Notes: generated from the letters alone by a model not told the origin. A DNA stretch of 64,000 nucleotides from Candidatus Lachnocurva vaginae (GCA_011082265.1 CP049781.1:992001-1056000); one strand, 5' to 3'; numbered from the stretch's first letter, positions 18,452-28,490 are shown. A program made the numbers and translations.

Positions 18452-20836
18452 TTATTCCTTAAGGACCTTATCCATAGGAACTTTCTTTATTCTTATAAAG
18501 TCCATAATAGATACTATACTGTATGAAATAAATACAAAAAGATACATTTTTATCATGCCCTTAGGTTCAAGCAAAAATCCGAAATATCCGTCCACTTGTT
18601 GCATAACAGCCTTCCATAGATAAGTTACAACTGTTTTCCCTATGTTCATTGATATAAGTTCAAATATAAGCACTAACAATGTAGTCGGTACAATATATAA
18701 TCTTCCTATCTCTCCATTTCTATATCCCATAATCTTAATCATAGATATAGCATTCTCATTTTTTTCAATTATAAGCTTAGTTATGAGATAAATTATTATA
18801 ACTGAAACACTGACAAGAATAACTTGATAATATTTCATATAAGAACCCATGGAATGATCCATCTGATCCGTAAGTTTTGTTATATCATGAATAGTTATTG
18901 TATATAAAATATCATCTTTATCCAAATCTTTAATCTTTCGATTTGAGAAAAATCCTGAAAAAGCATCTTTTTCATTTCCAAATGTCTTATTAAATGTTTT
19001 ATTGGTCATAAATATAGCTATAGCAGCATCATACTTATATATACCTGTAACTTTAAACTTATACTTTTTGTTGTTATATTTTTCTTTTAAAGTTATCGTA
19101 TCACCTTTATTTACATCAAACTTTTCATGATAAGTTTTACTTATATATACTTCTTTATCTTTAAGCTTAGGGATTTTTACATACTTACTATTCTTTTGTA
19201 CTCCGTAGCTTATGATAGGCTCATCTCTCTTACCTTTTCTTATAAGAGTATTTGTAGAAAATTTTTCTGCTCCCTTTGTTTTTGTACTTACAATCTTTTT
19301 TTCATATTTAAAATTAGGATTCAAAGGATTTGCAGATTTTTTATCTACCTTCTTATAATCACGAAGTATAGTTTGATACTGTGCTATCACCATTTTTTTT
19401 GCATTTTTCTTGCAATATTCCAAAGTGCCAGGCATACCAATACTCATAGACATAAGCACCATTATAAAAGTAATTCCCACAAAAAGCATCACATAACCGG
19501 TAGCATTTTGCATCATAACTCTTATGCGAAAGCGTCTAAAAAATTTCCAATTAGGAAGCCTTATTGCTTTCTTTCTTTTTATAATTCTCATCTCATGTCT
19601 TAAAAATCTCATTGTAGAAATCTGAAGCTTACTTCTTATAACTATGTAATTAACAACAAACATAATCACAATAGGAATGATTGTAGTCTTCCATAAAGCT
19701 TCCGTACTCATATAGGTTTTATATGTAGGCAGACTGTAACTATTGTAATACATAGAAACTATTACATTTTTAAAATATGTATATCCTAAAATATTTCCTA
19801 TTGCTGCTGCAATTATTATTACAGCAACAGGCATAGACATATAGTGAAATAGTATCTCACGCTTCGTATATCCTAAAGCTCTTAATGTTCCTATTACTGA
19901 TGCTTCCTTATTTATGGTACTACTTAATGTAATTGCAAATATAAATCCTAAAACTGCTACAAATATATAAAGCAATACTCCACCCATAGCTTTATCAGAC
20001 CCTAAATCTTCTTCTGCAAAATGGATTGCTTGATTTGAATATTCCGGCAAAAAGTTTTTAAGCTCATTTCCCGACAAAGCAGTATTCTTCGCTAAAATTT
20101 CCAGGAAATTATCCGAGCGTTTTTTCTTTTCCTTGTCATTTTTAGAGAACTTAAATTTATTATTTCCGGGTTTTGTAGAGTAAATATATGAATAGTTGTA
20201 ATGAATAGATCCTACAATTTTATCAAACTCTTCTGCTTTAACAATTCCTACATCAAAGCCTATCGCATCAAACATAATATCCGTAGGCTTTTCAAATAAG
20301 CATTGATAATCAGAAAGTGAAAAAAGTCCTACAACTTTATATTTTTTATCATTAACTTTAATCTTTTCATTTAACTTAATTTTTACGTTATCAGCGTGCA
20401 TTCTGTCAATTGCAATTTCGTTATTATTTTTAGGCCAACGGCCTTTTAATAAATCGCCCTTATTGAATTTATCTCTTATTTTATAAATTCTTATAGTTCC
20501 TATATCTGTTTTAGCTTCCCCATTATCTTTTTTTAGTCTCTTTTCTTTTACATCCTTATAAAAGTTTTCAAAAATAGTAACAGGTACCTTTTTTCCTTGC
20601 TCAACTGAAGATAAAAACTCACTGTTCGGTTTATTTTTAAGCTCAAAATGTCCATCTTCTATTCTATATTTTTTTTTAGCACCTTTAAATGTCAAAATCA
20701 TACTATGATTTGCAACATACATTCCTGACACGAATCCTATAATAAGTATGAGAAGTATCCCTATAATAGAATACTTTCTCCAATCACCTAAAAGCTCATA
20801 TAAAACTCTTTTATTTAGCGGATTTCTTTTCCTCAT
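18452..20836 (-). CDS. FtsX-like ABC transporter permease
   Basis: 794 aa. One N-terminal membrane helix (about 20-45) is followed by a roughly 230-residue extracytoplasmic region rich in Lys and Asp. Then come a first FtsX domain (three helices, about 285-410), a fourth helix, another extracellular domain, and a second FtsX domain (about 670-790). This is the duplicated MacB/BceB-like permease plan. It starts 6 bp after its ATPase gene. Such transporters in Clostridia export lipoproteins or peptides, or detoxify antimicrobial peptides; which applies here is unknown. Confidence 0.88.
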   Translation of the reverse strand: MRKRNPLNKRVLYELLGDWRKYSIIGILLILIIGFVSGMYVANHSMILTFKGAKKKYRIEDGHFELKNKPNSEFLSSVEQGKKVPVTIFENFYKDVKEKRLKKDNGEAKTDIGTIRIYKIRDKFNKGDLLKGRWPKNNNEIAIDRMHADNVKIKLNEKIKVNDKKYKVVGLFSLSDYQCLFEKPTDIMFDAIGFDVGIVKAEEFDKIVGSIHYNYSYIYSTKPGNNKFKFSKNDKEKKKRSDNFLEILAKNTALSGNELKNFLPEYSNQAIHFAEEDLGSDKAMGGVLLYIFVAVLGFIFAITLSSTINKEASVIGTLRALGYTKREILFHYMSMPVAVIIIAAAIGNILGYTYFKNVIVSMYYNSYSLPTYKTYMSTEALWKTTIIPIVIMFVVNYIVIRSKLQISTMRFLRHEMRIIKRKKAIRLPNWKFFRRFRIRVMMQNATGYVMLFVGITFIMVLMSMSIGMPGTLEYCKKNAKKMVIAQYQTILRDYKKVDKKSANPLNPNFKYEKKIVSTKTKGAEKFSTNTLIRKGKRDEPIISYGVQKNSKYVKIPKLKDKEVYISKTYHEKFDVNKGDTITLKEKYNNKKYKFKVTGIYKYDAAIAIFMTNKTFNKTFGNEKDAFSGFFSNRKIKDLDKDDILYTITIHDITKLTDQMDHSMGSYMKYYQVILVSVSVIIIYLITKLIIEKNENAISMIKIMGYRNGEIGRLYIVPTTLLVLIFELISMNIGKTVVTYLWKAVMQQVDGYFGFLLEPKGMIKMYLFVFISYSIVSIMDFIRIKKVPMDKVLKE

Positions 20837-20842
20837 ACACGC

Positions 20843-21553
20843 CTACCACTCTATTTCACTAGCTTTTTTCTTTGATATGTTATAAATATCTTCTCTTATA
20901 TTTCCATCATGAAGTTTTAATATATGGTCCGCCATATATCTTATTGCTTCATTATGCGTAACTATAATTATCGTATTACCATATCTTTCATTAACAGTTT
21001 CCAAAAGAGTAAGAATTTCTTTTGATGTTTTATAATCAAGTGCTCCTGTAGGTTCATCACAAAGTAATATATCCGGATTTTTTACAATAGCTCTTCCTAT
21101 AGATACTCTCTGCTGCTGACCTCCTGATAACTGATTTGGAAGTTTATCCTTGTGATCCCAAAGTCCTAAAGTTTTAATAAGTTCATCTATATCAAGCGGG
21201 TTATTAGAAAGATAAGCCCCCACTTCTATATTTTCTTTGACATTCAAATTTTCAATTAAATTATATTTCTGAAATACATAACCTAAATGTTTTCTTCTAT
21301 AATTAGTAAGAGAAGCATCGTCCATATTTAAAAGAAGCTCTCCATTAATTTTTATCTCTCCGCTGTCAGCATTATCAATTCCTCCGATTATATTAAGGAG
21401 TGTAGATTTTCCGGAGCCGGAAGGTCCCAAAAGCACACATATTTCTCCTTTTTTTGCGAAAAAATTCATTCCTTTAAGTACTTCCTGCTTAATATTTCCT
21501 ATTTTATAGCTTTTAAATAAATTTTTGATGGTTAAAAATTTTTCATCATCCAT
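20843..21553 (-). CDS. LolD/MacB-type ABC transporter ATP-binding protein
   Basis: 236 aa. Walker A is VLLGPSGSGKSTLLNIIGG, the signature is LSGGQQQRVSIGRAI, Walker B is DILLCDEPTGALD, and the switch histidine is in IVTHNEA. The PSGSGKST and DEPTGALD variants are diagnostic of the LolD/MacB/BceA group that partners FtsX-like permeases. A strong Shine-Dalgarno (AGGAG) precedes the ATG. It is third in an operon that begins with a metal-type ABC pair, an unusual combination. Confidence 0.92.
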   Translation of the reverse strand: MDDEKFLTIKNLFKSYKIGNIKQEVLKGMNFFAKKGEICVLLGPSGSGKSTLLNIIGGIDNADSGEIKINGELLLNMDDASLTNYRRKHLGYVFQKYNLIENLNVKENIEVGAYLSNNPLDIDELIKTLGLWDHKDKLPNQLSGGQQQRVSIGRAIVKNPDILLCDEPTGALDYKTSKEILTLLETVNERYGNTIIIVTHNEAIRYMADHILKLHDGNIREDIYNISKKKASEIEW

Positions 21554-21575
21554 ACTGGTTCTCCTGATATTACAC

Positions 21576-22367
21576 TTATTTTCTCTTTATAAACATCGAA
21601 ATTAAAAGTCCTGCTACCGATATAAGTACAACTACAGATCCGGGTTTTAAATTATATTGATAAGAAAGGAACAATCCTGCATATACAAATATTATCGAAA
21701 ATACTATTGATAAGATAAGTGTCCCTTTATATGTTTTCATAAATTGCATTGCTGTAATAACAGGTATTACAAGTATTGATGAAACGATTAAAGAGCCTAT
21801 AGTCTTTGCAGAGATTGATACAGCTATAGCCGCCAAAATAGTAAATATAAAGTTAATAAATTTCTTATTTATCCCTAAAAGCTTTGCATTTTTATCATCA
21901 AATGATAAAAGATAAAGTCTGTCATACAATATGATATATGCTATCATAATAATAATAGAAACTCCTATTACAAGATAAAGTTCTCTATCTCCTATCGTGA
22001 CAATCGAGCCGAAAAGATATGAACTTATAGAGTTACTATTTCCGGTAAAACTTGTAAATATTCCTGCAAGTCCTATCGAAAATGCCATTATAATTACAGT
22101 TGAAATCTCATGGTAGGCTTTTAACTTTTCTCTTATATATTCTATTCCTAGGCCTGCAGCTACACACGCTATAGCAGATCCTATAAGCGGATTAAATCCG
22201 AAACAAAGTCCTATAGAAACGCCTGCAAGTGATGAATGAGATAAAGTATCTCCCATCATCGAAAGATGCCTCAAAAGTATCGGAAGTCCTATACAAGGAA
22301 GTATAATTGCAAGGATTGTACCAACTATAAAAGCTCGCTGCATAAATTCATATTCAAATATATCCAT
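21576..22367 (-). CDS. ZnuB-like metal ABC transporter permease (no binding protein nearby)
   Basis: 263 aa with about eight helices, ABC-3 family. The N-terminal LLRHLSMMGDTLSHSSLAGV carries the DxLSHS motif, and KTIGSLIVSSILVIPVITAM matches the coupling region in the second half. It is only distantly similar to the two permeases at 13.3-15.1 kb. It lies 16 bp after the ATPase gene. No substrate-binding lipoprotein is encoded on either side, so the protein must borrow one from elsewhere, perhaps the one encoded near 16 kb. Confidence 0.88.
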   Translation of the reverse strand: MDIFEYEFMQRAFIVGTILAIILPCIGLPILLRHLSMMGDTLSHSSLAGVSIGLCFGFNPLIGSAIACVAAGLGIEYIREKLKAYHEISTVIIMAFSIGLAGIFTSFTGNSNSISSYLFGSIVTIGDRELYLVIGVSIIIMIAYIILYDRLYLLSFDDKNAKLLGINKKFINFIFTILAAIAVSISAKTIGSLIVSSILVIPVITAMQFMKTYKGTLILSIVFSIIFVYAGLFLSYQYNLKPGSVVVLISVAGLLISMFIKRK

Positions 22368-22383
22368 ATTGTTCCCTTTATTT

Positions 22384-23028
22384 TTATTTTATCTTTTCAC
22401 ATATTCCATCTTTTATCTTATATACAGCATCCACATAAGCTTTTGCTTCTTCTAAATGATGCGTAATCATAACAACTGTCTTTCCTTTTTCAGACAAATT
22501 TTTAAGCATCTTATAAAGTTCATCTGAAAAATGCTTATCGACTCCTGTTCCTGGTTCATCTAAAAGAATAATCTTTGCATCTTTTAAAAGAGCTATCATA
22601 AGAGAAACTCTCTGTAAAAGTCCTCCCGAAAGTTCACTAAGTCTCTTTTTTCTATGCTCTAAAAGTCCGGCTTCTTTTAATATTTCATCTGTTTTCTTTT
22701 TAGATTTTAAATATCTTAAATGAATTTTTATCACTTCTTCTATAGTTGTAGGGAAATGCCGATACTCTTCAAATGAATTTTGAGATATGTACGATATATC
22801 CATATATCGGTTATTTTTTGTATTTAAATCTCCAAAAATTTTAATAAATCCCTCAGTCTGATTTAACTCTCCTATTAAAAGTTTCATAAGAGTCGATTTT
22901 CCGGCTCCATTATCTCCGACGATTGCTGTAAAAGACCCTTCATTCACACTTAAATTTATACCCTTTAATATAGTTTTTTCGTTGTCATATGAAAAAATAA
23001 GATTTTCTATTTCTAAAGCTTTTGACAT
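22384..23028 (-). CDS. ZnuC-like metal ABC transporter ATP-binding protein
   Basis: 214 aa. Walker A is AIVGDNGAGKSTLMK, the signature is LSGGLLQRVSLMIALL, Walker B is IILLDEPGTGVD, and the switch histidine is in MITHHLEEA. The signature LSGGLLQR is slightly off consensus, as in ZnuC-type ATPases of Clostridia. It is the first gene of a likely four-gene operon (ATPase, permease, LolD-type ATPase, FtsX permease) with gaps of 16, 22 and 6 bp. Confidence 0.88.
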   Translation of the reverse strand: MSKALEIENLIFSYDNEKTILKGINLSVNEGSFTAIVGDNGAGKSTLMKLLIGELNQTEGFIKIFGDLNTKNNRYMDISYISQNSFEEYRHFPTTIEEVIKIHLRYLKSKKKTDEILKEAGLLEHRKKRLSELSGGLLQRVSLMIALLKDAKIILLDEPGTGVDKHFSDELYKMLKNLSEKGKTVVMITHHLEEAKAYVDAVYKIKDGICEKIK

Positions 23029-23096
23029 TTATTCTCCATATAAATTTATAAATCTACTATCCATCCTTATTATACACCTCATATAAATGTATAAAA

Positions 23097-23162
23097 AAGG
23101 AAAAGTCTGCCTTAAATCTTGTGATAAATTCATTCGACTATAATTCAAAACGACTTTTCCTT
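23097..23162 (-). terminator. possible long-stem terminator after the 58-aa membrane protein gene
   Basis: AAGGAAAAGTC pairs perfectly with GACTTTTCCTT across a 44-base interior that itself may fold. On the minus strand it is followed by TTTTTTAT. Confidence 0.5.
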
Positions 23163-23210
23163 AATAATATATTCTAAATTATAATATATCTTAAATGCTT
23201 AATGCCGACT

Positions 23211-23387
23211 TTATTCTTCGAATTTGTCATCCTGCGAACAACTACATCCGAACACATCATCTAAATCTTCATTCACATCATCGTCTACAAGAGGTGACAA
23301 ATATTTATATATTGCAAAAATAATACCTCCCAAAACTAAAAGTATTGAAATCATACCGATGATTTTTCCTATTATAGATTTATTCAT
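23211..23387 (-). CDS. small single-span membrane protein with acidic cysteine tail
   Basis: 58 aa, not recognised. The ATG was preferred because GGGAGGG sits 7 bases upstream; an in-frame ATG 24 bases further out is less well placed. Residues 4-31 form one hydrophobic helix (IIGMISILLVLGGIIFAIYK). The tail is strongly acidic (DDDVNEDLDD) and ends with a CSCS pair. The gene stands alone between pcrA and a hairpin. Small anchored proteins of this kind are common in Clostridia; no function is known. Confidence 0.7.
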   Translation of the reverse strand: MNKSIIGKIIGMISILLVLGGIIFAIYKYLSPLVDDDVNEDLDDVFGCSCSQDDKFEE

Positions 23388-23509
23388 TATATACCCTCCC
23401 TCTTTATTCAAATGTTATTATTCATAATTTCTCTAAAAATCCCCTAAAACACCATTCCTATTATAGCACATATTTTCTGAAAATATAGTAAAATTAACTT
23501 GTATTTTTT

Positions 23510-25846
23510 TTATAATTTTTCTAATTTTGCAAAAGAAGCAAACATTTTTTTCGTTCCTAAAGCATTAAAATCCACAGTAACCAAAAAGTCTTTTTCTCCG
23601 TCTTTAATGGAAATCACTTTTCCTTCTCCAAACTTTCTATGTCGAACTATATCTCCCACTTCATAATCAGGCTTTGTTTTTTTTATTGTAATTCCATAAT
23701 TCGATTTATAAGTTCTTTTTCCATATGAGCTGCTTACATATGATGAACCTTCTCTATATGGATCCTCTCTGTCATATACTCTACAAAAAGAATTATCTTT
23801 CTCATTTTGATCTGAATAATTTTTATCAAAAAGTTCAGCAGGTATCTCCTTTATAAAACGAGAAATTGTAGAATAAATCATATCTCCATTTACCATTCTT
23901 TTTTCAGCAGAAGTAAGAGTAAGGTGCTTTTTAGCTCTTGTAATTCCTACATAGCAAAGTCTTCTTTCTTCCTCCATATCTTCATTCGGCTCTTTAGATT
24001 GCATCGACATAAAGCTTGGAAAAAGTCCTTCTTCCATTCCTGAAATATATAAATTGTCAAATTCAAGTCCCTTAGCACTATGTATAGTCATTAATGATAC
24101 AAAATTTCCATTGCTCACTAAATTATCAATATCAGCTATAAGTGAAACTTCTTCAAGGAAATCTAAAAGGGCATTACTTTCTTCTTTTAGCTCATCTTCT
24201 TCAGATTTATCCCCTTCTTTATCTCCTTCTTTATGCCCTTCTTTATCTTCTTCTTTTTCTAATTCATCTCTATTCTCATCAAATATAGCACCTTTTGATA
24301 CAAGCTCTTCCAAGTTTTGAATTCTTGATTTTGCTTCTTCAGTATTTTCTTTAATAAGTTCCATTCTATATCCGGTTTTATCAATGACAGCTTTTATAAT
24401 AGGAGCTACCTTTTCTTCTTCTTTTAATAGGAAAAGTTCATCCATTAACGATGTAAAATCCTTTATCTTATCTTTTCCTCTTTTTATAGAAGATATATAA
24501 TCTACATTTTTAAGAGCATCAAAAAAGCTCATATTATTTTCTAAAGCAAAATCAAATATTTTATTTATTGTAACATTTCCTATACCTCTTGAAGGGACAT
24601 TTATGATACGTTTTATTGCAATATCGTCTTTTTCATTGGAAAGTACATGAAGATATGCAAGAACATCTTTAATTTCTTTTCTTGAATAGAAATTTACGCC
24701 ACCTACTATTTTATATGGAATATTTTTCTGAATTAATTTTTCTTCCAAAATTCTGGACTGAGCATTAGTTCTATAAATAATAGCATCATCTTTATACTTA
24801 TATATTCCGTCTATATTTTTCATATAAATATCGGATATAATATAATTTGCTTCGTCATAAGCACTTTCAAGTCTTCTGAAAGCAATCTTATCTCCTCCTC
24901 CAATATCAGTCCATAATCTTTTACTTTTTCTGCCTTCATTATTTTTTATAACTTCATTTGCTGCATCCAAAATATTCTTAGTAGATCTGTAATTCTGTTC
25001 AAGCTTTATTACAGTTGCATCTTTAAAATATTTTTCAAAATTTAAAATATTATAAATATTTGCCCCTCTGAACTTATATATAGACTGATCATCATCTCCT
25101 ACTACGCAAAGATTTCTTCTTCTATTTGAAAGAAGCCTTATAAGTTCAAATTGTGCAGTATTAGTATCTTGATACTCATCAACCATAATATAATGAAGTC
25201 TTTCTTCATATACATTAAGTGCATCCGGAAACTGTTTAAAAAGCCTTACAGTATTCATAATAAGATTATCAAAATCCATAGCATTACTTTGGCGAAGTCT
25301 ACTTTCATATTCAAAATAGATCTGCTGTATAATTTTATTATTCGGATTATTACTATATGTATTTGCAAAATCTTCAGGACCTATAAGCTCATTTTTTAAA
25401 GATGAAATCTTATTAAGAACCATTTTTTCTTTTAGGTCCCTGCTATTGATATTCATATCTTTAAAAAGTTGCTTCATAAGTTTTTTTGTGTCATCCGTAT
25501 CATAGATTGTAAAATTATTTCCATATCCTATATATGATGCAAATCTTCTTAAAATTCTTACGCAAGCAGAGTGAAACGTGGATACCCAAACTTCTCCTAA
25601 AAAGTCCGTATCTCCTATCATATCTCTTATCCTGCTCTTCATCTCTTTTGCTGCTTTATTTGTAAATGTTATAGCCATGATATTATAAGGCTTAACGCCC
25701 ATATCTTTTATGAGATGACAAGTTCTATAAGTAAGAACTCTTGTTTTTCCACTTCCTGCACCTGCAAGTATTAAAAGTGGTCCCTCTGTACAAAGGACCC
25801 CTTTTTTTTGTTCATTATTTAATTCTTTTAAATCAATATTTTCCAC
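23510..25846 (-). CDS. pcrA: ATP-dependent DNA helicase PcrA (UvrD family)
   Basis: Superfamily 1A 3'-5' helicase needed for repair and rolling-circle replication; 778 aa. Motif I is AGAGSGKTRVLTYR, motif II is VDEYQDTN, motif III is GDDDQSIYKFRGA, motif IV is LEQNYRST, motif V is MTIHSAKGLEFD, and motif VI is CYVGITRAKKHL. The C-terminal Tudor-like domain (YEVGDIVRHRKFGEGKV), which binds RNA polymerase in Bacillus, is present. Oddity: residues of about 535-565 are a Lys/Glu/Gly/Asp repeat tract (KEGHKEGDKEGDK) coded by a 12-bp tandem repeat near 24.2 kb, an insertion in the 2B region likely to vary in length. Confidence 0.96.
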   Translation of the reverse strand: MENIDLKELNNEQKKGVLCTEGPLLILAGAGSGKTRVLTYRTCHLIKDMGVKPYNIMAITFTNKAAKEMKSRIRDMIGDTDFLGEVWVSTFHSACVRILRRFASYIGYGNNFTIYDTDDTKKLMKQLFKDMNINSRDLKEKMVLNKISSLKNELIGPEDFANTYSNNPNNKIIQQIYFEYESRLRQSNAMDFDNLIMNTVRLFKQFPDALNVYEERLHYIMVDEYQDTNTAQFELIRLLSNRRRNLCVVGDDDQSIYKFRGANIYNILNFEKYFKDATVIKLEQNYRSTKNILDAANEVIKNNEGRKSKRLWTDIGGGDKIAFRRLESAYDEANYIISDIYMKNIDGIYKYKDDAIIYRTNAQSRILEEKLIQKNIPYKIVGGVNFYSRKEIKDVLAYLHVLSNEKDDIAIKRIINVPSRGIGNVTINKIFDFALENNMSFFDALKNVDYISSIKRGKDKIKDFTSLMDELFLLKEEEKVAPIIKAVIDKTGYRMELIKENTEEAKSRIQNLEELVSKGAIFDENRDELEKEEDKEGHKEGDKEGDKSEEDELKEESNALLDFLEEVSLIADIDNLVSNGNFVSLMTIHSAKGLEFDNLYISGMEEGLFPSFMSMQSKEPNEDMEEERRLCYVGITRAKKHLTLTSAEKRMVNGDMIYSTISRFIKEIPAELFDKNYSDQNEKDNSFCRVYDREDPYREGSSYVSSSYGKRTYKSNYGITIKKTKPDYEVGDIVRHRKFGEGKVISIKDGEKDFLVTVDFNALGTKKMFASFAKLEKL

Positions 25847-25942
25847 GATTTCTCCTATAATAAAGCTGAAAATAAATCTTCTTATAATGAGTCAAAAATC
25901 ATATGTATATATAGATTCATATAAATATGTATCGATTAATAA

Positions 25943-25988
25943 TCAAAAAGTATATAACAATTCAAAAAGTATATAACAATTCAAAAAT
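25943..25988. repeat. 19-bp tandem repeat, about 2.4 copies
   Basis: The unit TCAAAAAGTATATAACAAT is repeated head to tail and runs into the asnA stop codon. No stem or promoter role is evident. Confidence 0.8.
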
Positions 25989-26998
25989 TATAGGATATCA
26001 ACTCCATGCTCTTTTGCATATAAAAGCATCTCATTTGGCCATTCTGAAACTTGAACCTCTCCTATGTGAGCTTTTCTTAAAAAGAACATACATATTCTGG
26101 ATTGACCTATACCACCGCCTACTGTATATGGTAAATTATCATTTAAAATAGCTTTTTGGAAAGGAAGAGAAGCTCTATCCATACAATTTGATTCTTTGAG
26201 CTGCTTTTCAAGTGAATCCTTGTCAACTCTTATTCCCATTGAGCTAAGCTCAAGTGCTATATCAAGTGTCGGATGATATACCAAAATATCTCCATTTAAT
26301 TTCCAATCGTCATAATCCGGAGATCTTAAATCATGTACTTCACCATTTGAAAGCTTTCCGCCGACTTCTTCAATACATACCGCTCCATAAAGTTTTGTTA
26401 TTTCATACTCTCTTTCTTTAGCAGAAAGGTTTGGATATTTTTGTAACAATTCTTCTGAAGTAATAAATGTAATATTCTCAGGAAGAACGCATTCAATATA
26501 TGAATAAAGATTCGACATATGTCTTTCTGTAAGTGTAATTGCTTCATATACATGCTTTACTATATCTTCAAAGAATGCTTTATTTCTTTCGGCTTTTGTA
26601 ATAATTCGTTCCCAATCCCACTGGTCTACATACATAGAATGAATATTATCCAAGTCTTCATCTCTTCTTATAGCATTCATGTCAGTGTAAAGTCCTTCTC
26701 CTTCATGAAAACCATATTTTTTTAGTGCATATCTCTTCCACTTTGCAAGTGAATGTACGATTTCAAGTTTATGTGTATCATCCCCTTTAACTGTAAATGA
26801 AACAGGACGCTCAACTCCATTCAAATTATCATTAAGTCCTGTAGTCGGATCTACAAAAAGTGGTGCTGTAACTCTGTGAAGGTTAAGCTCTGTTGCAAGT
26901 ATCTGTTGAAAGAAATCTTTTACAGATTTTATAGCAATCTGCGTTTCTCTTAAATCTAAATCTGATTTATATCCACTCGGTATCTGTATGTATGACAT
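25988..26998 (-). CDS. asnA: aspartate--ammonia ligase (asparagine synthetase A)
   Basis: Ammonia-dependent asparagine synthetase: aspartate, ATP and NH3 give asparagine, AMP and PPi. 336 aa, typical. It has the class II aminoacyl-tRNA-synthetase-like fold; landmarks are VTAPLFVDPTTGLNDNLNGV, the DQWDWE motif and PYTVGGGIGQSR near the C-terminus, the motif 3 equivalent. It lies 100 bp downstream of asnS on the same strand, so synthesis of Asn and charging of tRNA-Asn sit side by side. A weak hairpin lies between the two genes. Confidence 0.97.
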   Translation of the reverse strand: MSYIQIPSGYKSDLDLRETQIAIKSVKDFFQQILATELNLHRVTAPLFVDPTTGLNDNLNGVERPVSFTVKGDDTHKLEIVHSLAKWKRYALKKYGFHEGEGLYTDMNAIRRDEDLDNIHSMYVDQWDWERIITKAERNKAFFEDIVKHVYEAITLTERHMSNLYSYIECVLPENITFITSEELLQKYPNLSAKEREYEITKLYGAVCIEEVGGKLSNGEVHDLRSPDYDDWKLNGDILVYHPTLDIALELSSMGIRVDKDSLEKQLKESNCMDRASLPFQKAILNDNLPYTVGGGIGQSRICMFFLRKAHIGEVQVSEWPNEMLLYAKEHGVDIL

Positions 26999-27046
26999 TT
27001 TTCTTTTTCCTTTCCTTTTAGTAAAACATCTACCAAATATAATTAT

Positions 27047-27075
27047 AAGCCTACCGAAATGACAGGCTTTATAAT
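27047..27075 (-). terminator. hairpin between asnS and asnA
   Basis: AAGCCT and AGGCTT pair across an 11-base interior. The following tract is AT-rich but not a clean T run, so partial termination or mRNA processing is possible. Confidence 0.35.
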
Positions 27076-27098
27076 AAACATAATTTTAACTACCTAAA

Positions 27099-28490
27099 TT
27101 ATAATTCGCAATTTCCTACAGTCCTTGGGAATGGTAATACATCCCTTATATTTGAAATTCCTGTAAGATACATTACACATCTTTCAAATCCAAGTCCGAA
27201 GCCTGCATGCCTTGTACTTCCATATTTTCTAAGATCAGTATAAAATTCATACTGAGATTCATTCATTCCTAATTCTCTAATTCTACTTAAAAGTTTATCG
27301 TAGTTATCCTCTCTTTGAGATCCTCCAACGATTTCTCCGATTCCTGGTACTAAACAATCCGTTGCTGCAACAGTCTTATTATCATCATTCATTTTCATGT
27401 AGAATGCTTTTATATCCTTAGGATAATCTGTTACAAATACAGGCTTTTTGAAAATATGTTCCGTTAGAAATCTCTCATGCTCAGTCTGTAAATCAACGCC
27501 CCATGAAACTTTATATTGAAACTTGTCATTATGTTTTTCAAGTTCCTTTACTGCATCTGTATAAGTAATTCTACCGAAATCAGATGATAATACATGATTT
27601 AATCTGTCAATAAGTCCTTTATCAACAAAATTATTTAAAAATTCCATTTCCTCTTTAGCATGTGAAAGCACATAATCGATAACATATTTTAGCATATCCT
27701 CAGCAAGACACATACAATCGGATAAATCTGCAAATGCAATTTCAGGTTCTATCATCCAAAATTCTGCTGCATGTCTTGTAGTATTTGAATTCTCTGCTCT
27801 AAATGTCGGTCCGAATGTATAAATATTTCTAAATGCTTGTGCAAATGTTTCTCCATTTAACTGACCACTTACTGTAAGCTTTGTCTCTTTTCCAAAAAAG
27901 TCTTTTGAATAATCAACATTTCCATTTTCATCAAAAGGTATATTCTTCTGATCTAAAGTAGTAACCTGAAACATTTCTCCTGCACCTTCCGCATCGGATG
28001 ATGTGATAAGAGGAGTATGAACATATATAAAATCTCTTTCTTGAAAAAACTTATGTATTGCATAAGCTGTAAGAGAACGGATTCTAAATACTGCTTGAAA
28101 AATATTTGTTCTTGCTCTTAAATGAGGAATAGTTCTTAAATACTCAACCGTATGTCTTTTCTTTTGAAGAGGATATTCGGGAGTGCTTTCTCCTTCAACT
28201 TTTACTTCCTTTGCCTGAATTTCAAAAGGTTGCTTATTATTCGGTGTTAAAACTAAAGTTCCTTTAACTATAATGGATGCTCCTACATTAAGTTTTATAA
28301 TATCCTTATAGTTATCCATATCATCATGAATTACTATCTGAAGAGGTGTAAAAAATGTTCCGTCGGATATAATGATAAATCCGAAATTCTTTGAATCTCT
28401 TATAGATTTTACCCAACCACAAACATTAACTTCTTTATCCTGATAATCCTTCGTATTTTTAAATAAATCTCTTACTCTAACTAAGTCCAT
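27099..28490 (-). CDS. asnS: asparagine--tRNA ligase
   Basis: Class IIb synthetase, 463 aa. The N-terminal OB fold (VNVCGWVKSIRDSKNFGFI) binds the anticodon. The core holds motif 2 (FRAENSNTTRHAAEFWMIEPE) and motif 3 (GFGLGFERCVMYLTG). AENSNTTRH is the asparagine rather than aspartate form. Together with AsnA downstream this shows the direct route to Asn-tRNA, without needing the amidotransferase for this tRNA. No T-box leader: only 114 bp separate the start from a small membrane protein gene on the same strand. Confidence 0.97.
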   Translation of the reverse strand: MDLVRVRDLFKNTKDYQDKEVNVCGWVKSIRDSKNFGFIIISDGTFFTPLQIVIHDDMDNYKDIIKLNVGASIIVKGTLVLTPNNKQPFEIQAKEVKVEGESTPEYPLQKKRHTVEYLRTIPHLRARTNIFQAVFRIRSLTAYAIHKFFQERDFIYVHTPLITSSDAEGAGEMFQVTTLDQKNIPFDENGNVDYSKDFFGKETKLTVSGQLNGETFAQAFRNIYTFGPTFRAENSNTTRHAAEFWMIEPEIAFADLSDCMCLAEDMLKYVIDYVLSHAKEEMEFLNNFVDKGLIDRLNHVLSSDFGRITYTDAVKELEKHNDKFQYKVSWGVDLQTEHERFLTEHIFKKPVFVTDYPKDIKAFYMKMNDDNKTVAATDCLVPGIGEIVGGSQREDNYDKLLSRIRELGMNESQYEFYTDLRKYGSTRHAGFGLGFERCVMYLTGISNIRDVLPFPRTVGNCEL

